Shown: in pieces, positions 51,960 to 61,418 of the stretch
Position numbering within the stretch: the first letter of the stretch is position 1
Layout: the number at the start of each line of letters is the position of its first letter
Assembly (NCBI RefSeq): GCF_900142365.1
Contig: NZ_FRAP01000025.1
Coordinates: forward strand, 1-64,000
DNA length: 64,000 nucleotides
Reading direction: 5' to 3'
DNA from: Pseudonocardia thermophila
Lineage (GTDB): Bacteria; Actinomycetota; Actinomycetes; Mycobacteriales; Pseudonocardiaceae
The notes under the pieces: generated by a model
Seen by the model: the letters and a program-made list of their open reading frames with translations, nothing else
Databases searched by the model: none
Told to the model about the DNA's origin: nothing
Position numbers and translations under genes: made by a program

Positions 51960-53617
51960 CTACCCGTGCTCAGCGGGAACGAGGCCGTGCGCGAACGCGT
52001 ACGCCGCCGCCGCGGTCCGCGAGGTGACGCCGAGCTTGGCGAAGATGTTCGACAGGTGCCGCGCGACCGTCTTCTCGCTGATCACGAGCGCGGCCGCGAT
52101 CTCGCGGTTGGTCTGCCCCGCGGCGAGGCAGGTCAGCACCTCCAGCTCCCGCGCGGTGAGCCCGGCCGGAACCGCTCCGCCGCGCCGGGCCGCGACGTCC
52201 GCCCGGCCGGTGACGGCGCCCAGCTCGGTGAACGCGGCGTCCGCGGTGTCCAGCTCGCGCGTCGCCGCTTCGCCGTCTCCGAGGGCGGTGTAGGCGTCCG
52301 CCAGCAGCAGCCGGGTGCGTGCGCACTCGTACGGGGCGCTCAGCTCGACCCACTGCCGGCACGCGGCGCGCAGCGTACCCAGCCGCCCCGGCCGCGTCGC
52401 CGGTCGCCAGCTGCACCGCTCCGGCCGCCCGGGCGGCCAACGCGGCCAGCCCGGGCCCGGCGCACTCGGCCGCCGTGGCCGACAGCTCCGCCGCGGCCTT
52501 CTTCGCGGTGACCCGGTCCCCGGCCGCTAGCGCGATCTCGACCTGCGCGGCGCACAGCCGGGCCCGCTTGAGCCGGTCACCGGTCTCGGCGAGCAGCGCC
52601 GTCCGCACCGCCGCCGCGGCCGCCGACGTCCTGCCCTGGGCGAGCCGCAGCAACGCCAGCCCCGGCTGCGGATCGCGGCCGAGCCGGTGCGCCCGCGCGT
52701 ACTCCTCCTCGGCCGCGTCGAACCGGCCCCGCAGCCGGTGCAGCTCGCCCAGCTCGTAGTGCCCCTCGGCCGCGGTGCTGATCATGATCTCGTCCAGCTC
52801 CGCGCACACCTGCGCCGCCACTCGCTCGGCCCGCTCCCAGTCCCCGGCCATCGCGAGGATCTGCGCGCGGTGCACCCGGCAGATGCCGGTGAACACCACG
52901 GCGGCCGGCAGCGCGGCGCCAGCGCTCCAGCGCGGCCGTCCAGTGCGCGGCGCGCCGCACATCGCCCAGCTCGTGGCACGCGGCGATCATGTGGCAGTAC
53001 AGGTTGCCGGCGATGTCGGGCGCGATCTCGCCGTCGACCACGGTCACCATCGCCTTGTCCAGCAGCGCCAGTCCCTCGGCGACGCGGCCCTGCTTCACCA
53101 GCGCCCGTCCCTCGCCGAGGGTGCCGGCGGCGACCACACCGGGATCGCCGAGCCGCCGTCCGTCCGCCGCGACCGACCGCGCCGCAGCGATGACGGACTC
53201 GGCCACCTCCGGATCCCCGCAGTCGTCGATCGCGGCCTCGACCCGCGTGAAGTAGCGCAGGTAGACGGCCTCCGGCGCGTCCGGCAGCTCGGCGAGCAGC
53301 TCCGCGGCCCGGCTCATCCACCCGAACCCCTCGATGTCCTCACCGCGCAGCAGATGGTTGACCGCCACCTGCAGCGCCGCCGCGGCCGCCCCGCGCCGCT
53401 CCCCGGCTGCCAGGTGCGCCCGGTGCGCGGCTCGCCCGGCCTCGATCGACTCGTCCACCTGCCCGAGCCACCACGCGCTGTCGGCGAGCGCCAGCGCGTC
53501 CGCCGGCGCCAGGTCCGTCACCGCTGCCGCCCGCCGGAAACCCTCCCGGGCCGCGTCCCACCGGTGCTGCTGGTAGGCCGCCCGCGCCGTGCGCAGCGCG
53601 CCGTCGTCACCGCCCAT
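51960..53617 (-). pseudogene. Frameshifted LuxR-family regulator with TPR-like repeats
   Basis: The coding sense runs from ATG 53617 through helical repeats to about 52920, continues in another frame from about 52914 to 52390, then in a third frame to the stop at 51960, where the LuxR helix-turn-helix appears (LTARELEVLTCLAAGQTNREIAAALVISEKTVARHLSNIF, split). Joining the frames restores a protein of about 550 residues. Both breaks look like one extra base in GC-rich runs (around 52914-52922 and 52378-52390). Either a young pseudogene or two base-call errors. The 53618-53851 gap upstream holds no promoter I can name. Confidence 0.75.
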
Positions 53618-53703
53618 GCCGACTCCTCGCTCGCCGCCGTGCAGGACAGCGTGGTCCCGCGGTGGCGCCCTGGCAATGAGGGGAAGCTCCGCCGTGAGCG
53701 CAC

Positions 53704-53787
53704 ACCGTACGGCGTCGGGACCCCCTCCGCGGTCAGGCGGCGAGGATCTGCATGTACGAGGCTCCGGTAGACGCGCTCCACCTCAAC
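53704..53787 (-). pseudogene. Possible remnant of a serine recombinase
   Basis: The minus strand encodes VEVERVYRSLVHADPRRLT followed by AEGVPTPYG, closely resembling the recombinase-domain segment of large serine recombinases (IF..Y...IA..L.AEGVPTPYG). No start, catalytic domain or other part is present. If real it is a fossil of a mobile element beside the broken LuxR gene; chance resemblance is not excluded. Confidence 0.35.
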
Positions 53788-53851
53788 AGCGCCCCGGCCG
53801 CGCACCCCGGACCGGCACGCCGCGCCTGACCGAGCCCTGCCGGACGGGAGA

Positions 53852-54559
53852 TCACCAGGGCATGGCCCCGTGCTTGGACACGAACGTCCCGGTCGGTCCG
53901 TCCGGTCCCACTTGCGCCATCCGGACGACGATCTCGGCGGCTTCTTCCACCGTCTGCGTGCCGGTGTTGCCGTTGAGATCGGTCTTGGTGTAGCCGGGCT
54001 CGACGGCGTTGACCCGGAACTCGGGCAGCGCCTTGGCCAGCTGGATCGTGATCACGTTGACCGCGGTCTTCGACGCCGGGTAGGCGATGCCCTGGTAGAA
54101 GTGCGTGAAGCTGGCCGGGTCGCTCAGCGTGGAGAGGGACGCGAGCCCGCTCGACAGGTTGACGATCACGGGCGCCGAGGAGCGGCGCAGGATCGGCAAG
54201 AACGTGTGGGTGACCCGCATGGTGCCGAACACGTTCGTCTCGAAGACGGCGCGGACGTCGTCCGCGGTGGTGTCCGCCGGTGCGAGGATGCCGTTGTCCG
54301 GCAGCCGGCCCTCCACGCCGGCGTTGTTGATGAGGACGTCGATGCCGCCGGCGTCCTCGATGGTCTTCGCGGCAGCGGCGACGGAGGCGTCGTCGGTCAC
54401 GTCGAGCTGGACGAACTCCGCACCCAGCTCGGCGGCCGCGGCCCGGCCGCGCTCCTCGTCACGGGCGCCGAGGAAGACCCGGTGCCCGGCGGCGATGAGC
54501 TGCCGCGCCGTCTCCTTGCCGATGCCCTTGTTCGCTCCGGTGATCAACATCGTGCTCAT
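53852..54559 (-). CDS. SDR family oxidoreductase
   Basis: 235-residue classical SDR: MLITGANKGIGKETARQL (TGxxxGIG), NNAG at about 78-81, Ser in NLSSGLASL and the YPASK active site, with a C-terminal GPDGPTGTFVSKHG rather than the usual VDGG. This subtype resembles carbonyl-reductase-like SDRs. The ATG at 54559 has GGAGG upstream. It is monocistronic as far as can be seen. Confidence 0.92.
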   Translation of the reverse strand: MSTMLITGANKGIGKETARQLIAAGHRVFLGARDEERGRAAAAELGAEFVQLDVTDDASVAAAAKTIEDAGGIDVLINNAGVEGRLPDNGILAPADTTADDVRAVFETNVFGTMRVTHTFLPILRRSSAPVIVNLSSGLASLSTLSDPASFTHFYQGIAYPASKTAVNVITIQLAKALPEFRVNAVEPGYTKTDLNGNTGTQTVEEAAEIVVRMAQVGPDGPTGTFVSKHGAMPW

Positions 54560-54637
54560 GCCTCCACGATCGTCCGAGCGGCGCAGGCATGAGGACTGTG
54601 CGGTTTTCCTGGGACTGCCGGTACCAGGACGAAGGGC

Positions 54638-56611
54638 TCAGGGCGTCGCGGTCGTCGGCGGAGCTGTTTGTGCGCTGCCCTCCGCGACCGGGTTTCCGCC
54701 CGCACCCGGACTGCCCCCGCCCGACGCCGGGGGAGTGGGCGTGCCCTCACCCGAGCCGGGGCTGGAACTACCGGTGCCCGGATCGGACGGTGCGGGGTCC
54801 GAGGGGCTCGGAGCCGGCGTGCCGGGATCAGGTGCCGCGGGGCTGGGGTTCGGCGACGTCCCCGGCCCCGGGTCCGAAGGAGTGGTCGACCCATCGGCCG
54901 GCGCCGGCTCGGGCACCGTGGCCGGCGCCGGCGCGGCCGGCGAACTGTTCGGCGCGGAGGCAGCGGGGGCCGGTGCCGACTGCGCCGGCGGCTGCGGCGC
55001 CGTGGCAGCCCGCCCGGTCTGAACGGCGGACCGCTCCTGCGGCGCGGCCGGCCGCGGCTGCGCCGCGGGGGCCTGCTCCGGCGGTTCCACCTCGGCCGGG
55101 GCGTCGGCGGTCGCGGTCTGCGCGCCCTCCGCGGCCTGCTCAGCGGGGGCGGCCGGACGGGAGATGACGGCGGGCGTCTCCCCCGACAGCAACGTCGGAT
55201 CGACGGTGTACGCCAGCGCCGCGGCGCCGCCCGCGATCCCCGTGGTCACCAGCGCGGTGAGCAGCGCGACGCGCAGCCGCAGCCCCCGGCCGGTCTGCCG
55301 CTCCGGCTCGGGCCACTCCACGGCCGCCCGGCGGATGTCCGGCACGTCCGGCCGCGGCGGCGCGGCCGGCGCGCTGCTCGCGGCAGCGGGACGGACCACC
55401 TCAGGCGCGGGCGCCGGAGCAGGTGCCGGCACCGGCGTCGCCGGCTCGGCAGCAGGCGCGGCAGCAGCCACGGCTGCCGCGGCGCGCTGCGCGGCCAGAG
55501 CGGCCCCGCGTGCCGCGGTCGTGCGCGGATCGGAGTCGACGGTGACCGGACGCCCCAGCCCGGCGGAGACCAGCTGCGGCACCAGCGGGATCCGCGACGA
55601 GCCGCCGACGAGCAGCACCGTGTGCAGGGCGGTCGCGTCGATCCCGGCGGCGGCCAGGGCTCGGCGCAGCGCGGGGACGGTCTCGGCGACCTGCGGCCGG
55701 ATGCGGTCCTCGAAGTCGGCGCGCGCGATCCGCACCCGCGTGTGCACGCCGGGCAGCATGACCTGCACCGCGCTGTCCACGTCGGCCGAGAGCGCCTCCT
55801 TGGCCGAGGTGCACTCGCGGCGCAGCGCCGCCACCGCGGCCAGCACGTCAGGATCGGTGTCCTCGACGCCGGCCTGGTCCCACGCCGGGTCCCAGGCGTC
55901 GCCGATGGCCTCGCGGACGTGGGCGAGGACCTGCTCGTCGAAGTCGACGCCGCCGAGGTCGCTGCCGCCGACCCCGTCGAGGCCGACGGTCAGGCCGCGC
56001 ACGACGGGGGTGCCGTCGGCGTCGCCGGCGAGGACGGCCGCGCTGAACGTGCCACCGCCGAGGTCGTAGACGGCCATCAGGGTGTCGGGTTCGAGCCCGG
56101 CCGGGCCCGTGTGCCCGAGCGCGGCCGCGACCGGCTCCGCGACCAGCTGCACGTCCGACAGGCCCGCCGCGGTGAGCGCCTCGCGCAGGGTCGTGCAGCG
56201 GTGGGCGCCCCAGCCGGCGGGGTGGGTGACCGCGATGCCGTCCGGTGCGCCGCCCTCCCGGGCGGTCACCAGGCCGACGACGCTGGTGACGAAGCGGGCG
56301 GCGATCTCGTCGGCGCGCATCACGCGGTCGCCGAGGACGAGCGGGGTGTGGTCGCCGATGCGGCGGGTGAACCCGCGGGCCACCCGTTGCGGCTCGGTCG
56401 CCGCGCGGCGCTGCGCAGCCTCGCCGACGAGCAGCTCGCCGGCCTCGGTGAGCAGGGCGATCGTGGGGATCGCGGTGGCCGAACCACCCAGGGACACGGG
56501 CTCAGGGCGCGCATCCGCCGCGCGCGCGACCGCCGCCGTCGTCCACGTCGAACCGAGGTCGATGCCGAGGTGGTACCCCGGCCGTGGTGGAGGTGTCGGC
56601 AGCGTTCCCAT
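54638..56611 (-). CDS. Membrane-anchored Hsp70-like protein with Pro-rich extracellular tail
   Basis: 657 residues. Residues about 12-400 form an Hsp70/actin-type ATPase with phosphate-1 IDLGSTWTT, phosphate-2 VYDLGGGTFSAAVL and adenosine motif LLVGGSSRIP; no substrate-binding domain follows. An Ala/Pro linker leads to one transmembrane segment (about 460-485, LRVALLTALVTTGIAGGAAA) and a roughly 170-residue Pro/Ala/Ser/Gly-rich tail predicted outside the cell. Such actinobacterial proteins may couple cytoplasmic state to the envelope, but no function is proven. The ATG at 56611 is preferred over a start at 56665. Confidence 0.85.
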   Translation of the reverse strand: MGTLPTPPPRPGYHLGIDLGSTWTTAAVARAADARPEPVSLGGSATAIPTIALLTEAGELLVGEAAQRRAATEPQRVARGFTRRIGDHTPLVLGDRVMRADEIAARFVTSVVGLVTAREGGAPDGIAVTHPAGWGAHRCTTLREALTAAGLSDVQLVAEPVAAALGHTGPAGLEPDTLMAVYDLGGGTFSAAVLAGDADGTPVVRGLTVGLDGVGGSDLGGVDFDEQVLAHVREAIGDAWDPAWDQAGVEDTDPDVLAAVAALRRECTSAKEALSADVDSAVQVMLPGVHTRVRIARADFEDRIRPQVAETVPALRRALAAAGIDATALHTVLLVGGSSRIPLVPQLVSAGLGRPVTVDSDPRTTAARGAALAAQRAAAAVAAAAPAAEPATPVPAPAPAPAPEVVRPAAASSAPAAPPRPDVPDIRRAAVEWPEPERQTGRGLRLRVALLTALVTTGIAGGAAALAYTVDPTLLSGETPAVISRPAAPAEQAAEGAQTATADAPAEVEPPEQAPAAQPRPAAPQERSAVQTGRAATAPQPPAQSAPAPAASAPNSSPAAPAPATVPEPAPADGSTTPSDPGPGTSPNPSPAAPDPGTPAPSPSDPAPSDPGTGSSSPGSGEGTPTPPASGGGSPGAGGNPVAEGSAQTAPPTTATP

Positions 56612-56749
56612 GTCGTGATCATCGAGCACCCGGAAACAGCCGTTAGCCCCACCCCTGACGACCACACCGACGAGTGCACGCTGGTCCGGCGGGCCTCACG
56701 GAGGGCGACGGCGGCTCACCGGAACGGCCCAGGACCGTGCCCGTTCGGC

Positions 56750-57505
56750 TCACGGGTGCAGCGCGCGGACCTGGGCGGGTTCCGGGCCGCCGGGCGCGAG
56801 GAGCAGCACCGCGTCGTCGAACCCCGCCGCCGCGTAGCGCTCCAGCGCCTCGGCGGCGGCCCTCAGTTCGTCGGCCGTCCGGGCGGGCACGTAGCCCGCG
56901 ACCGCGCGCCGCCCGCCCGCCGCGCGGAACCGCTCGTGCGCGGCGAGGATCTCGCCGGGGGAGCGGCGGTGACCGGAGGCGATCCAGCCGTCGAACTCCC
57001 GCGCCGCGCGCTCCACGTTCGCACCCCACGAGCCCAGCAGCAGCGGCGGCGGGCCAGCGGCCGGGGCGGGCGCCAGATCGGCGTGTTCGTCGCGGCCGTG
57101 CGCGAGCAGTCCCCGCAACCGTTCGACGGACGAGCGGAAGTCCCGGAAGCGGGTCGTGTGATCGCGGTCGAGAGCCGCGAAGTCGGCTGCGGTCGATCCC
57201 GGGCTCAGCCCGAGCGTGAGCCGGTCGCCGCACACCAGCATCAGCGACAGGATCCGGTGGGCGAGGTCCGCGGGATGGTGCAGCGGTACCTGGACGGTCG
57301 CCGTGCCCACCTCGATCCCGCTGCCGGCCGTCGCTGTGGCCGCGGCGGCCAGCGCGACGAACGGATCGGGCACCAGCCGGCCACGACCGATCACCTGCGG
57401 CGCCCACAGGCTCTCGAACCCGGCGTCCACCAGCTGCTTCGCCCACTCCACCACCGGGGACGGCGGGCCGGGGGACAGGTGGACGAGCGCCGCGCCGATC
57501 CTCAC
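56750..57505 (-). CDS. LLM-class (luciferase-like, probably F420-dependent) oxidoreductase
   Basis: 251-residue TIM-barrel protein: FESLWAPQVIGRGRLVPDPFVALAAAAT and GIEVGTATVQVPLHHPADLA are typical of the F420-dependent LLM group, then RLTLGLSPGS. It is shorter than most members (about 290-340). The GTG at 57505 overlaps the acetoacetyl-CoA synthetase stop as GTGA, so it is translated with that gene. Substrate unknown, perhaps an acyl-CoA or alcohol intermediate. Confidence 0.87.
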   Translation of the reverse strand: MRIGAALVHLSPGPPSPVVEWAKQLVDAGFESLWAPQVIGRGRLVPDPFVALAAAATATAGSGIEVGTATVQVPLHHPADLAHRILSLMLVCGDRLTLGLSPGSTAADFAALDRDHTTRFRDFRSSVERLRGLLAHGRDEHADLAPAPAAGPPPLLLGSWGANVERAAREFDGWIASGHRRSPGEILAAHERFRAAGGRRAVAGYVPARTADELRAAAEALERYAAAGFDDAVLLLAPGGPEPAQVRALHP

Positions 57506-59481
57506 CCGCTCCGCCGCCGAGCCGCGAAGTCCGCGTACCAGCGCAGCGCACCGGGATCGTCGACGGACGACGGGTTCGCGGCCTTCTCCAGCGGGGTGCC
57601 CCGCATCAGTTTCTTGATCGGCACCTCCAGCCGCTTGCCGGTGAGCGTGTGCGGCACCGCAGGAGCCTCGAGGATCTCGTCGGGCACGTGCCGCGGGGAG
57701 AGCTGGGTGCGCAGCGTCGTGACGATCTTCTGCTTGAGCGCGTCGTCGAGCGTGTGCCCGGGCGCTGGGACGACGAACAGCCCCAGCCAGTAACCACCGT
57801 CCGGCTGCTCGACGCCGATCACGAGCGTCTCGCTGATCTCGGGCAACGACTCCAGGACGTCGTAGAAGTCGCCGGTGCCCAGCCGCACCCCCTGCCGGTT
57901 GAGCGTGGAGTCGGACCGGCCGTGGATGGTGATGCTGCCGTCGGAGTGCATGGTCACCCAGTCGCCGTGCCGCCACACGCCCGGCCAGGTGTCGAAGTAC
58001 GACTCGGTGTAGCGGACGGCGTCCGGGTCGTTCCACAGCTGCACCGGCATCGACGGCATCGGCTGGGTCACCACGAGATCGCCGACGGCGTCGACGACGG
58101 GCTTGCCGTCCTCGTCCCAGGCCGCGCAGTCGACGCCGGCGAGCTTGCCGCCGATCCGGCCGACCCGCACCGGGGAGTACTCGTTGGCACCGACGAACGC
58201 ACCGGAGATGTCGGTGCCGCCGCTCGTCGAATCGATCTTCACGTGCGGGCCGACGTGCTCGGCCACCCAGCGGTAGCCGGCCGGGGGCAGCGCCGAGCCG
58301 CTCACCATCAGGTGGCGCAGCCGGCTCAGGTCGTGCTGCTCGCGCGGGGACACGCCGGTGGCCGCGGTCGTCGTGATCACCGCGGCGCCCATGAACGCGA
58401 CGTCGGCCCCGACGCGGGCCGCGACCTCGAACACCGCGCCCGGCGGATGGTTCGGGCTGCCCTCGTACAGGACGATCGACGCGCCCTGGGTGAGCGCGCC
58501 CATCTGCATGTTCCACAGCGCCCAGCCGGTGCCGGTGTAGGTGAACATCCGCTCGCCCTCACGCAGCCCGGCGTAGAGCCCGGCCCACTTCAGGCCTTCG
58601 AGGGTGATCCCGCCGTGGCCGTGCACCAGGCCCTTGGGCAGTCCGGTGGTGCCGGAGGTGAACAGCACCCACAGCGGATGCGAGAACTCGACCGGCTCGA
58701 ACTCGAGCTCGGCGTCCTGCGCCACGAGCTCCGCCCACGGTGTGGTGCCGTCGGGCGCCGGCCGGTCGAACGCGTACGGGACGTGCACGACGTGCCGCAG
58801 TGGGGGCAGCTTCTCCCGCAGCTGCGCGACGACGGGGCCGCGGTCGACCAGCTTGCCGTTCCAGTGGTAGCCGTCGACGGCGATCAGCACGGCCGGTTCG
58901 AGCTGGGCGAGCCGCCCGATCGTGCCCTCGACGCCGAAGTCCGGTGAGCAGCACGCCCACACCGCACCGACCGCGGCCGCGGCGAGGCAGGCGATCACCG
59001 TGTGCTCGGTGTTCGGCAGGTACGCCGCGACCCGGTCCCCGGGGCGCACCCCGGCCCGGCGCAGCCAGCCCGCCGCGGCGGCCACCGCGCGGCGCAGCTC
59101 CCCCCAGGTGATCTCCCGGGCCGGCTGCCCGCCCTCCTGCACGCACACCAGCGCCGGGGCGTCGTCGGCGCCGCGGCGCAGCGCGTTCTGGGCCCAGTTC
59201 AGCCGGGCCCCGGGGAACCAGCGGGTGCGCGGCATCGGGTCGGGCGTGCGCACCCGTTCCGCCGGCGTGGCGAACTCGACCTGGTAGTAGTCGACGATCG
59301 AGGTCCAGAACCGGTCGATGTCCTCGACCGACCACGCCCACAGGGCGTCGTGGTCGGGGAACGGCCGCCCCTCCCGCTGCTCCAGCCAATCGAGGTAGGC
59401 CCGCAGCGTCGAACCCGCGATCCGCTCGGGCGGCGGGGTCCAGAGCAACTCGCCCGCTGTCTCTACTGCCTTCTCCGTCAT
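57502..59481 (-). CDS. Acetoacetate-CoA ligase
   Basis: 659 residues, the normal length for acetoacetyl-CoA synthetase. AMP-binding motif LFTSGTTGLPKGL, the family-specific WTGTGWALWNMQMGAL-like segment (TYTGTGWALWNMQ), STSGGTDIS, and the C-terminal catalytic lysine region VPHTLTGKRLEVPIKK are present. It activates acetoacetate (or a related short keto acid) with ATP and CoA. The ATG at 59481 gives the family N-terminus. It heads a two-gene unit with the LLM oxidoreductase and is preceded by a terminator. Confidence 0.95.
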   Translation of the reverse strand: MTEKAVETAGELLWTPPPERIAGSTLRAYLDWLEQREGRPFPDHDALWAWSVEDIDRFWTSIVDYYQVEFATPAERVRTPDPMPRTRWFPGARLNWAQNALRRGADDAPALVCVQEGGQPAREITWGELRRAVAAAAGWLRRAGVRPGDRVAAYLPNTEHTVIACLAAAAVGAVWACCSPDFGVEGTIGRLAQLEPAVLIAVDGYHWNGKLVDRGPVVAQLREKLPPLRHVVHVPYAFDRPAPDGTTPWAELVAQDAELEFEPVEFSHPLWVLFTSGTTGLPKGLVHGHGGITLEGLKWAGLYAGLREGERMFTYTGTGWALWNMQMGALTQGASIVLYEGSPNHPPGAVFEVAARVGADVAFMGAAVITTTAATGVSPREQHDLSRLRHLMVSGSALPPAGYRWVAEHVGPHVKIDSTSGGTDISGAFVGANEYSPVRVGRIGGKLAGVDCAAWDEDGKPVVDAVGDLVVTQPMPSMPVQLWNDPDAVRYTESYFDTWPGVWRHGDWVTMHSDGSITIHGRSDSTLNRQGVRLGTGDFYDVLESLPEISETLVIGVEQPDGGYWLGLFVVPAPGHTLDDALKQKIVTTLRTQLSPRHVPDEILEAPAVPHTLTGKRLEVPIKKLMRGTPLEKAANPSSVDDPGALRWYADFAARRRSG

Positions 59482-59508
59482 CCCGCTCCTGCTACCGCCG
59501 TTCCGACG

Positions 59509-59540
59509 CCCGGCGGGCCCCGTGATCGGGGCCCGCCGGG
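59509..59540 (-). terminator. Perfect 13-bp hairpin after the SDR gene
   Basis: CCCGGCGGGCCCC (59509-59521) pairs exactly with 59528-59540 across a six-base loop. It ends transcription of the upstream minus-strand SDR unit before the acetoacetate-CoA ligase start at 59481. Confidence 0.75.
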
Positions 59541-59552
59541 GTCCGATCTCAC

Positions 59553-59595
59553 TCAGACCAGCGACCACTCAGACCAGCGACGTTCAGACCAGCGA
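59553..59595. repeat. Triplicated stop-codon segment of the SDR gene
   Basis: TCAGACCAGCGA occurs at 59553, 59569 and 59584 (spacing 16 and 15). The last copy is the true end of the SDR gene (reverse: TCGCTGGTCTGA); the others repeat the Ser-Leu-Val-stop sequence downstream. Confidence 0.75.
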
Positions 59596-60339
59596 CGCGG
59601 TCAACCCACCGTCGAGGACGTAGCTGGCGCCGGTGATCCACGACGCCCGGTCGGACGCGAGGAACGCGGCCACCTCGGCGATGTCCTCCGGGGTGCCCAG
59701 CCGGCCCTGCTTCATCGCGACCAGGTCGCCGAACGGCATCTGCGTCGCGGCCTCGAAGTCCGGGACCAGCCGCTCCACCATCGCGGTGTCGGCGAACCCC
59801 GGGCAGACCGCGTTGAACCGGACACCGGTCGGGCGCATCTCGACGGCCGCGACCCGCGTCAGCTGGATCAGGGCCGCCTTCGACGCGCAGTACGAGCCCA
59901 GGAGCGGGCTGCCGCCGATCCCGGCGATCGAGGCGATGTTGACGACGTTGCCCGTCGACTCGATCAGGTGCCCGATCGCGGCCTTCATCGCCACGAACGG
60001 CCCGCGCACGTTGACCGCGTGGATCCGGTCGAAGCTCTCCGTCGACTGGTGCAGCAGCGGCGAGGAGACCTCGATGCCGGCGTTGTTGACCAGCACGTCC
60101 AGCCCGCCGAGGATCTCGACCGCCTGCGCGATCGCCGACTGCACCTGCGCCTCGTCGGTGACGTCGCAGTTCGCGACGCCCGCCGCGCCGATCTCGGCGG
60201 CCGTCTGCTCGGCCGCGTCGGCGTTGATGTCGCTGACCACGACGCGCGCCCCGCGCTGGGTGAACAGCGTCGCGATCGCCTTGCCGATCCCGGCACCGGA
60301 TCCGGTGACGAAGACCCGCTTACCCTCCAGCTCGCTCAT
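59584..60339 (-). CDS. SDR family oxidoreductase
   Basis: 251-residue classical SDR: VFVTGSGAGIGKAIAT cofactor motif at 9-24, NNAG, Ser in IASIAG and YCASK, and SYVLDGG at the C-terminus. An acidic residue after the second strand (VVVSDINAD) suggests NAD rather than NADP. In an acyl-CoA-related cluster it may act as a 3-hydroxyacyl dehydrogenase. Its stop region is triplicated. It starts 36 bases after the LLM oxidoreductase stop in the same unit. Confidence 0.93.
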   Translation of the reverse strand: MSELEGKRVFVTGSGAGIGKAIATLFTQRGARVVVSDINADAAEQTAAEIGAAGVANCDVTDEAQVQSAIAQAVEILGGLDVLVNNAGIEVSSPLLHQSTESFDRIHAVNVRGPFVAMKAAIGHLIESTGNVVNIASIAGIGGSPLLGSYCASKAALIQLTRVAAVEMRPTGVRFNAVCPGFADTAMVERLVPDFEAATQMPFGDLVAMKQGRLGTPEDIAEVAAFLASDRASWITGASYVLDGGLTASLV

Positions 60340-60375
60340 CTGGTTCCTCTCGGGTGGGGTGGTGGGTCGGATCCG

Positions 60376-61368
60376 TCAGCCGGCCTCGACCTTGGGCAGG
60401 ATGTCGTTCTTGAGCCGCTTGAGGTCGTCCATCGTCTTCTCGGTGGGCACGTCCTGGAACGGAGGCCAGATCATCGGCATGTCCAGCCCGGCCTCCTTGT
60501 AGGCCTTGAGCCGGTCGGTGATCTGGGCCTCGGTGCCCACCAGCAGGTTGGTGAGCTTGCCGTTCGGGGACTGGTCCACCTCGGTGTCGGTGATGACCGT
60601 CCAGATCATCGAGCTGATCACGATGTCGTCGACGGTGCGGTTGGTGTCGAGCTCCTCGAGCTCCCGCTGGATCGCCGCGCGCCAGGTGCGGATGTCGTCG
60701 GGGGAGTCCTGGATGCCGATCCAGCCCTCGAGGTTGTACTTCGCGATGCGCGCCGCCGAGCGCTTCGGGTCCTTGAGCCCGGAGAAGTAGATCGGCGGGT
60801 GCGGCTTCTGCACGGGCTTGACGCCGAACCCGCACGGCTCGAAGTCGGCGAACTCGCCGTGGTACTCGAAGAACTGGTTCTGCCAGATCCCGAGCATGAT
60901 CTCGATCGTCTCCCGCACGTGCTTGTGCCGCTTCGGGAAGATGTGCGACGCGCTCGCCGCCGCGAACTCCTCGGGCATCCAGCCGGAGCCGACGCCGACG
61001 TTGAGCCGCCCGCCGGCGAGGTGGTCGATCGTGGCCATCTCGGTGGCCAGCACCGCCGGCGCGCGGTAGGGGGTGTCGGTGATGCTCATGCCGATGCGCA
61101 CCTTCGACGTCTTCGCGGCGAGCCACGGGATCAGCGGGTAACCCTGGAACCATTCACCCGCGGCGGCCACCGGCAGCGCCTTCGGCAGCCCGTCCATCAT
61201 CCCGAACGGGTAGGTCAGCTCCTGCCGGTCGGAGGCCACCGGGACGACGATGCGGTCCAGCGTCCACACCGAGTCCAGTTCGAGCTCCTCGGCGAGGGCG
61301 GTGAGGTCCTCCAGCTCTTTGAGGGTCACCTTCGTGCGGAAGTTCGGCAGGTAGAGCGCGAGCTTCAT
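60376..61368 (-). CDS. LLM-class F420-dependent oxidoreductase
   Basis: 330-residue luciferase-like TIM barrel. The opening MKLALYLPNFRTKVTLKEL and the motif TIDHLAGGRLNVGVGSGWMPEEF (split), with PIYFSGLKDP in the middle, are typical of F420-dependent LLM proteins. It probably moves hydride to or from F420 on a ketone, alcohol or thioester. The ATG at 61368 has AAGGAG nine bases upstream; an in-frame start at 61422 would overlap the acyl-CoA synthetase stop. Confidence 0.92.
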   Translation of the reverse strand: MKLALYLPNFRTKVTLKELEDLTALAEELELDSVWTLDRIVVPVASDRQELTYPFGMMDGLPKALPVAAAGEWFQGYPLIPWLAAKTSKVRIGMSITDTPYRAPAVLATEMATIDHLAGGRLNVGVGSGWMPEEFAAASASHIFPKRHKHVRETIEIMLGIWQNQFFEYHGEFADFEPCGFGVKPVQKPHPPIYFSGLKDPKRSAARIAKYNLEGWIGIQDSPDDIRTWRAAIQRELEELDTNRTVDDIVISSMIWTVITDTEVDQSPNGKLTNLLVGTEAQITDRLKAYKEAGLDMPMIWPPFQDVPTEKTMDDLKRLKNDILPKVEAG

Positions 61369-61418
61369 CGGATCGGTCTCCTTGCTGAAACGGGTGGGTG
61401 GGGTTGGTACGGGATCCG

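Noticed and set aside
54668..57793. A 1041-codon open frame on the plus strand
   Set aside because: Antisense to the Hsp70-like and LLM genes; low-complexity Arg/Gly/Ala sequence without recognisable domains.
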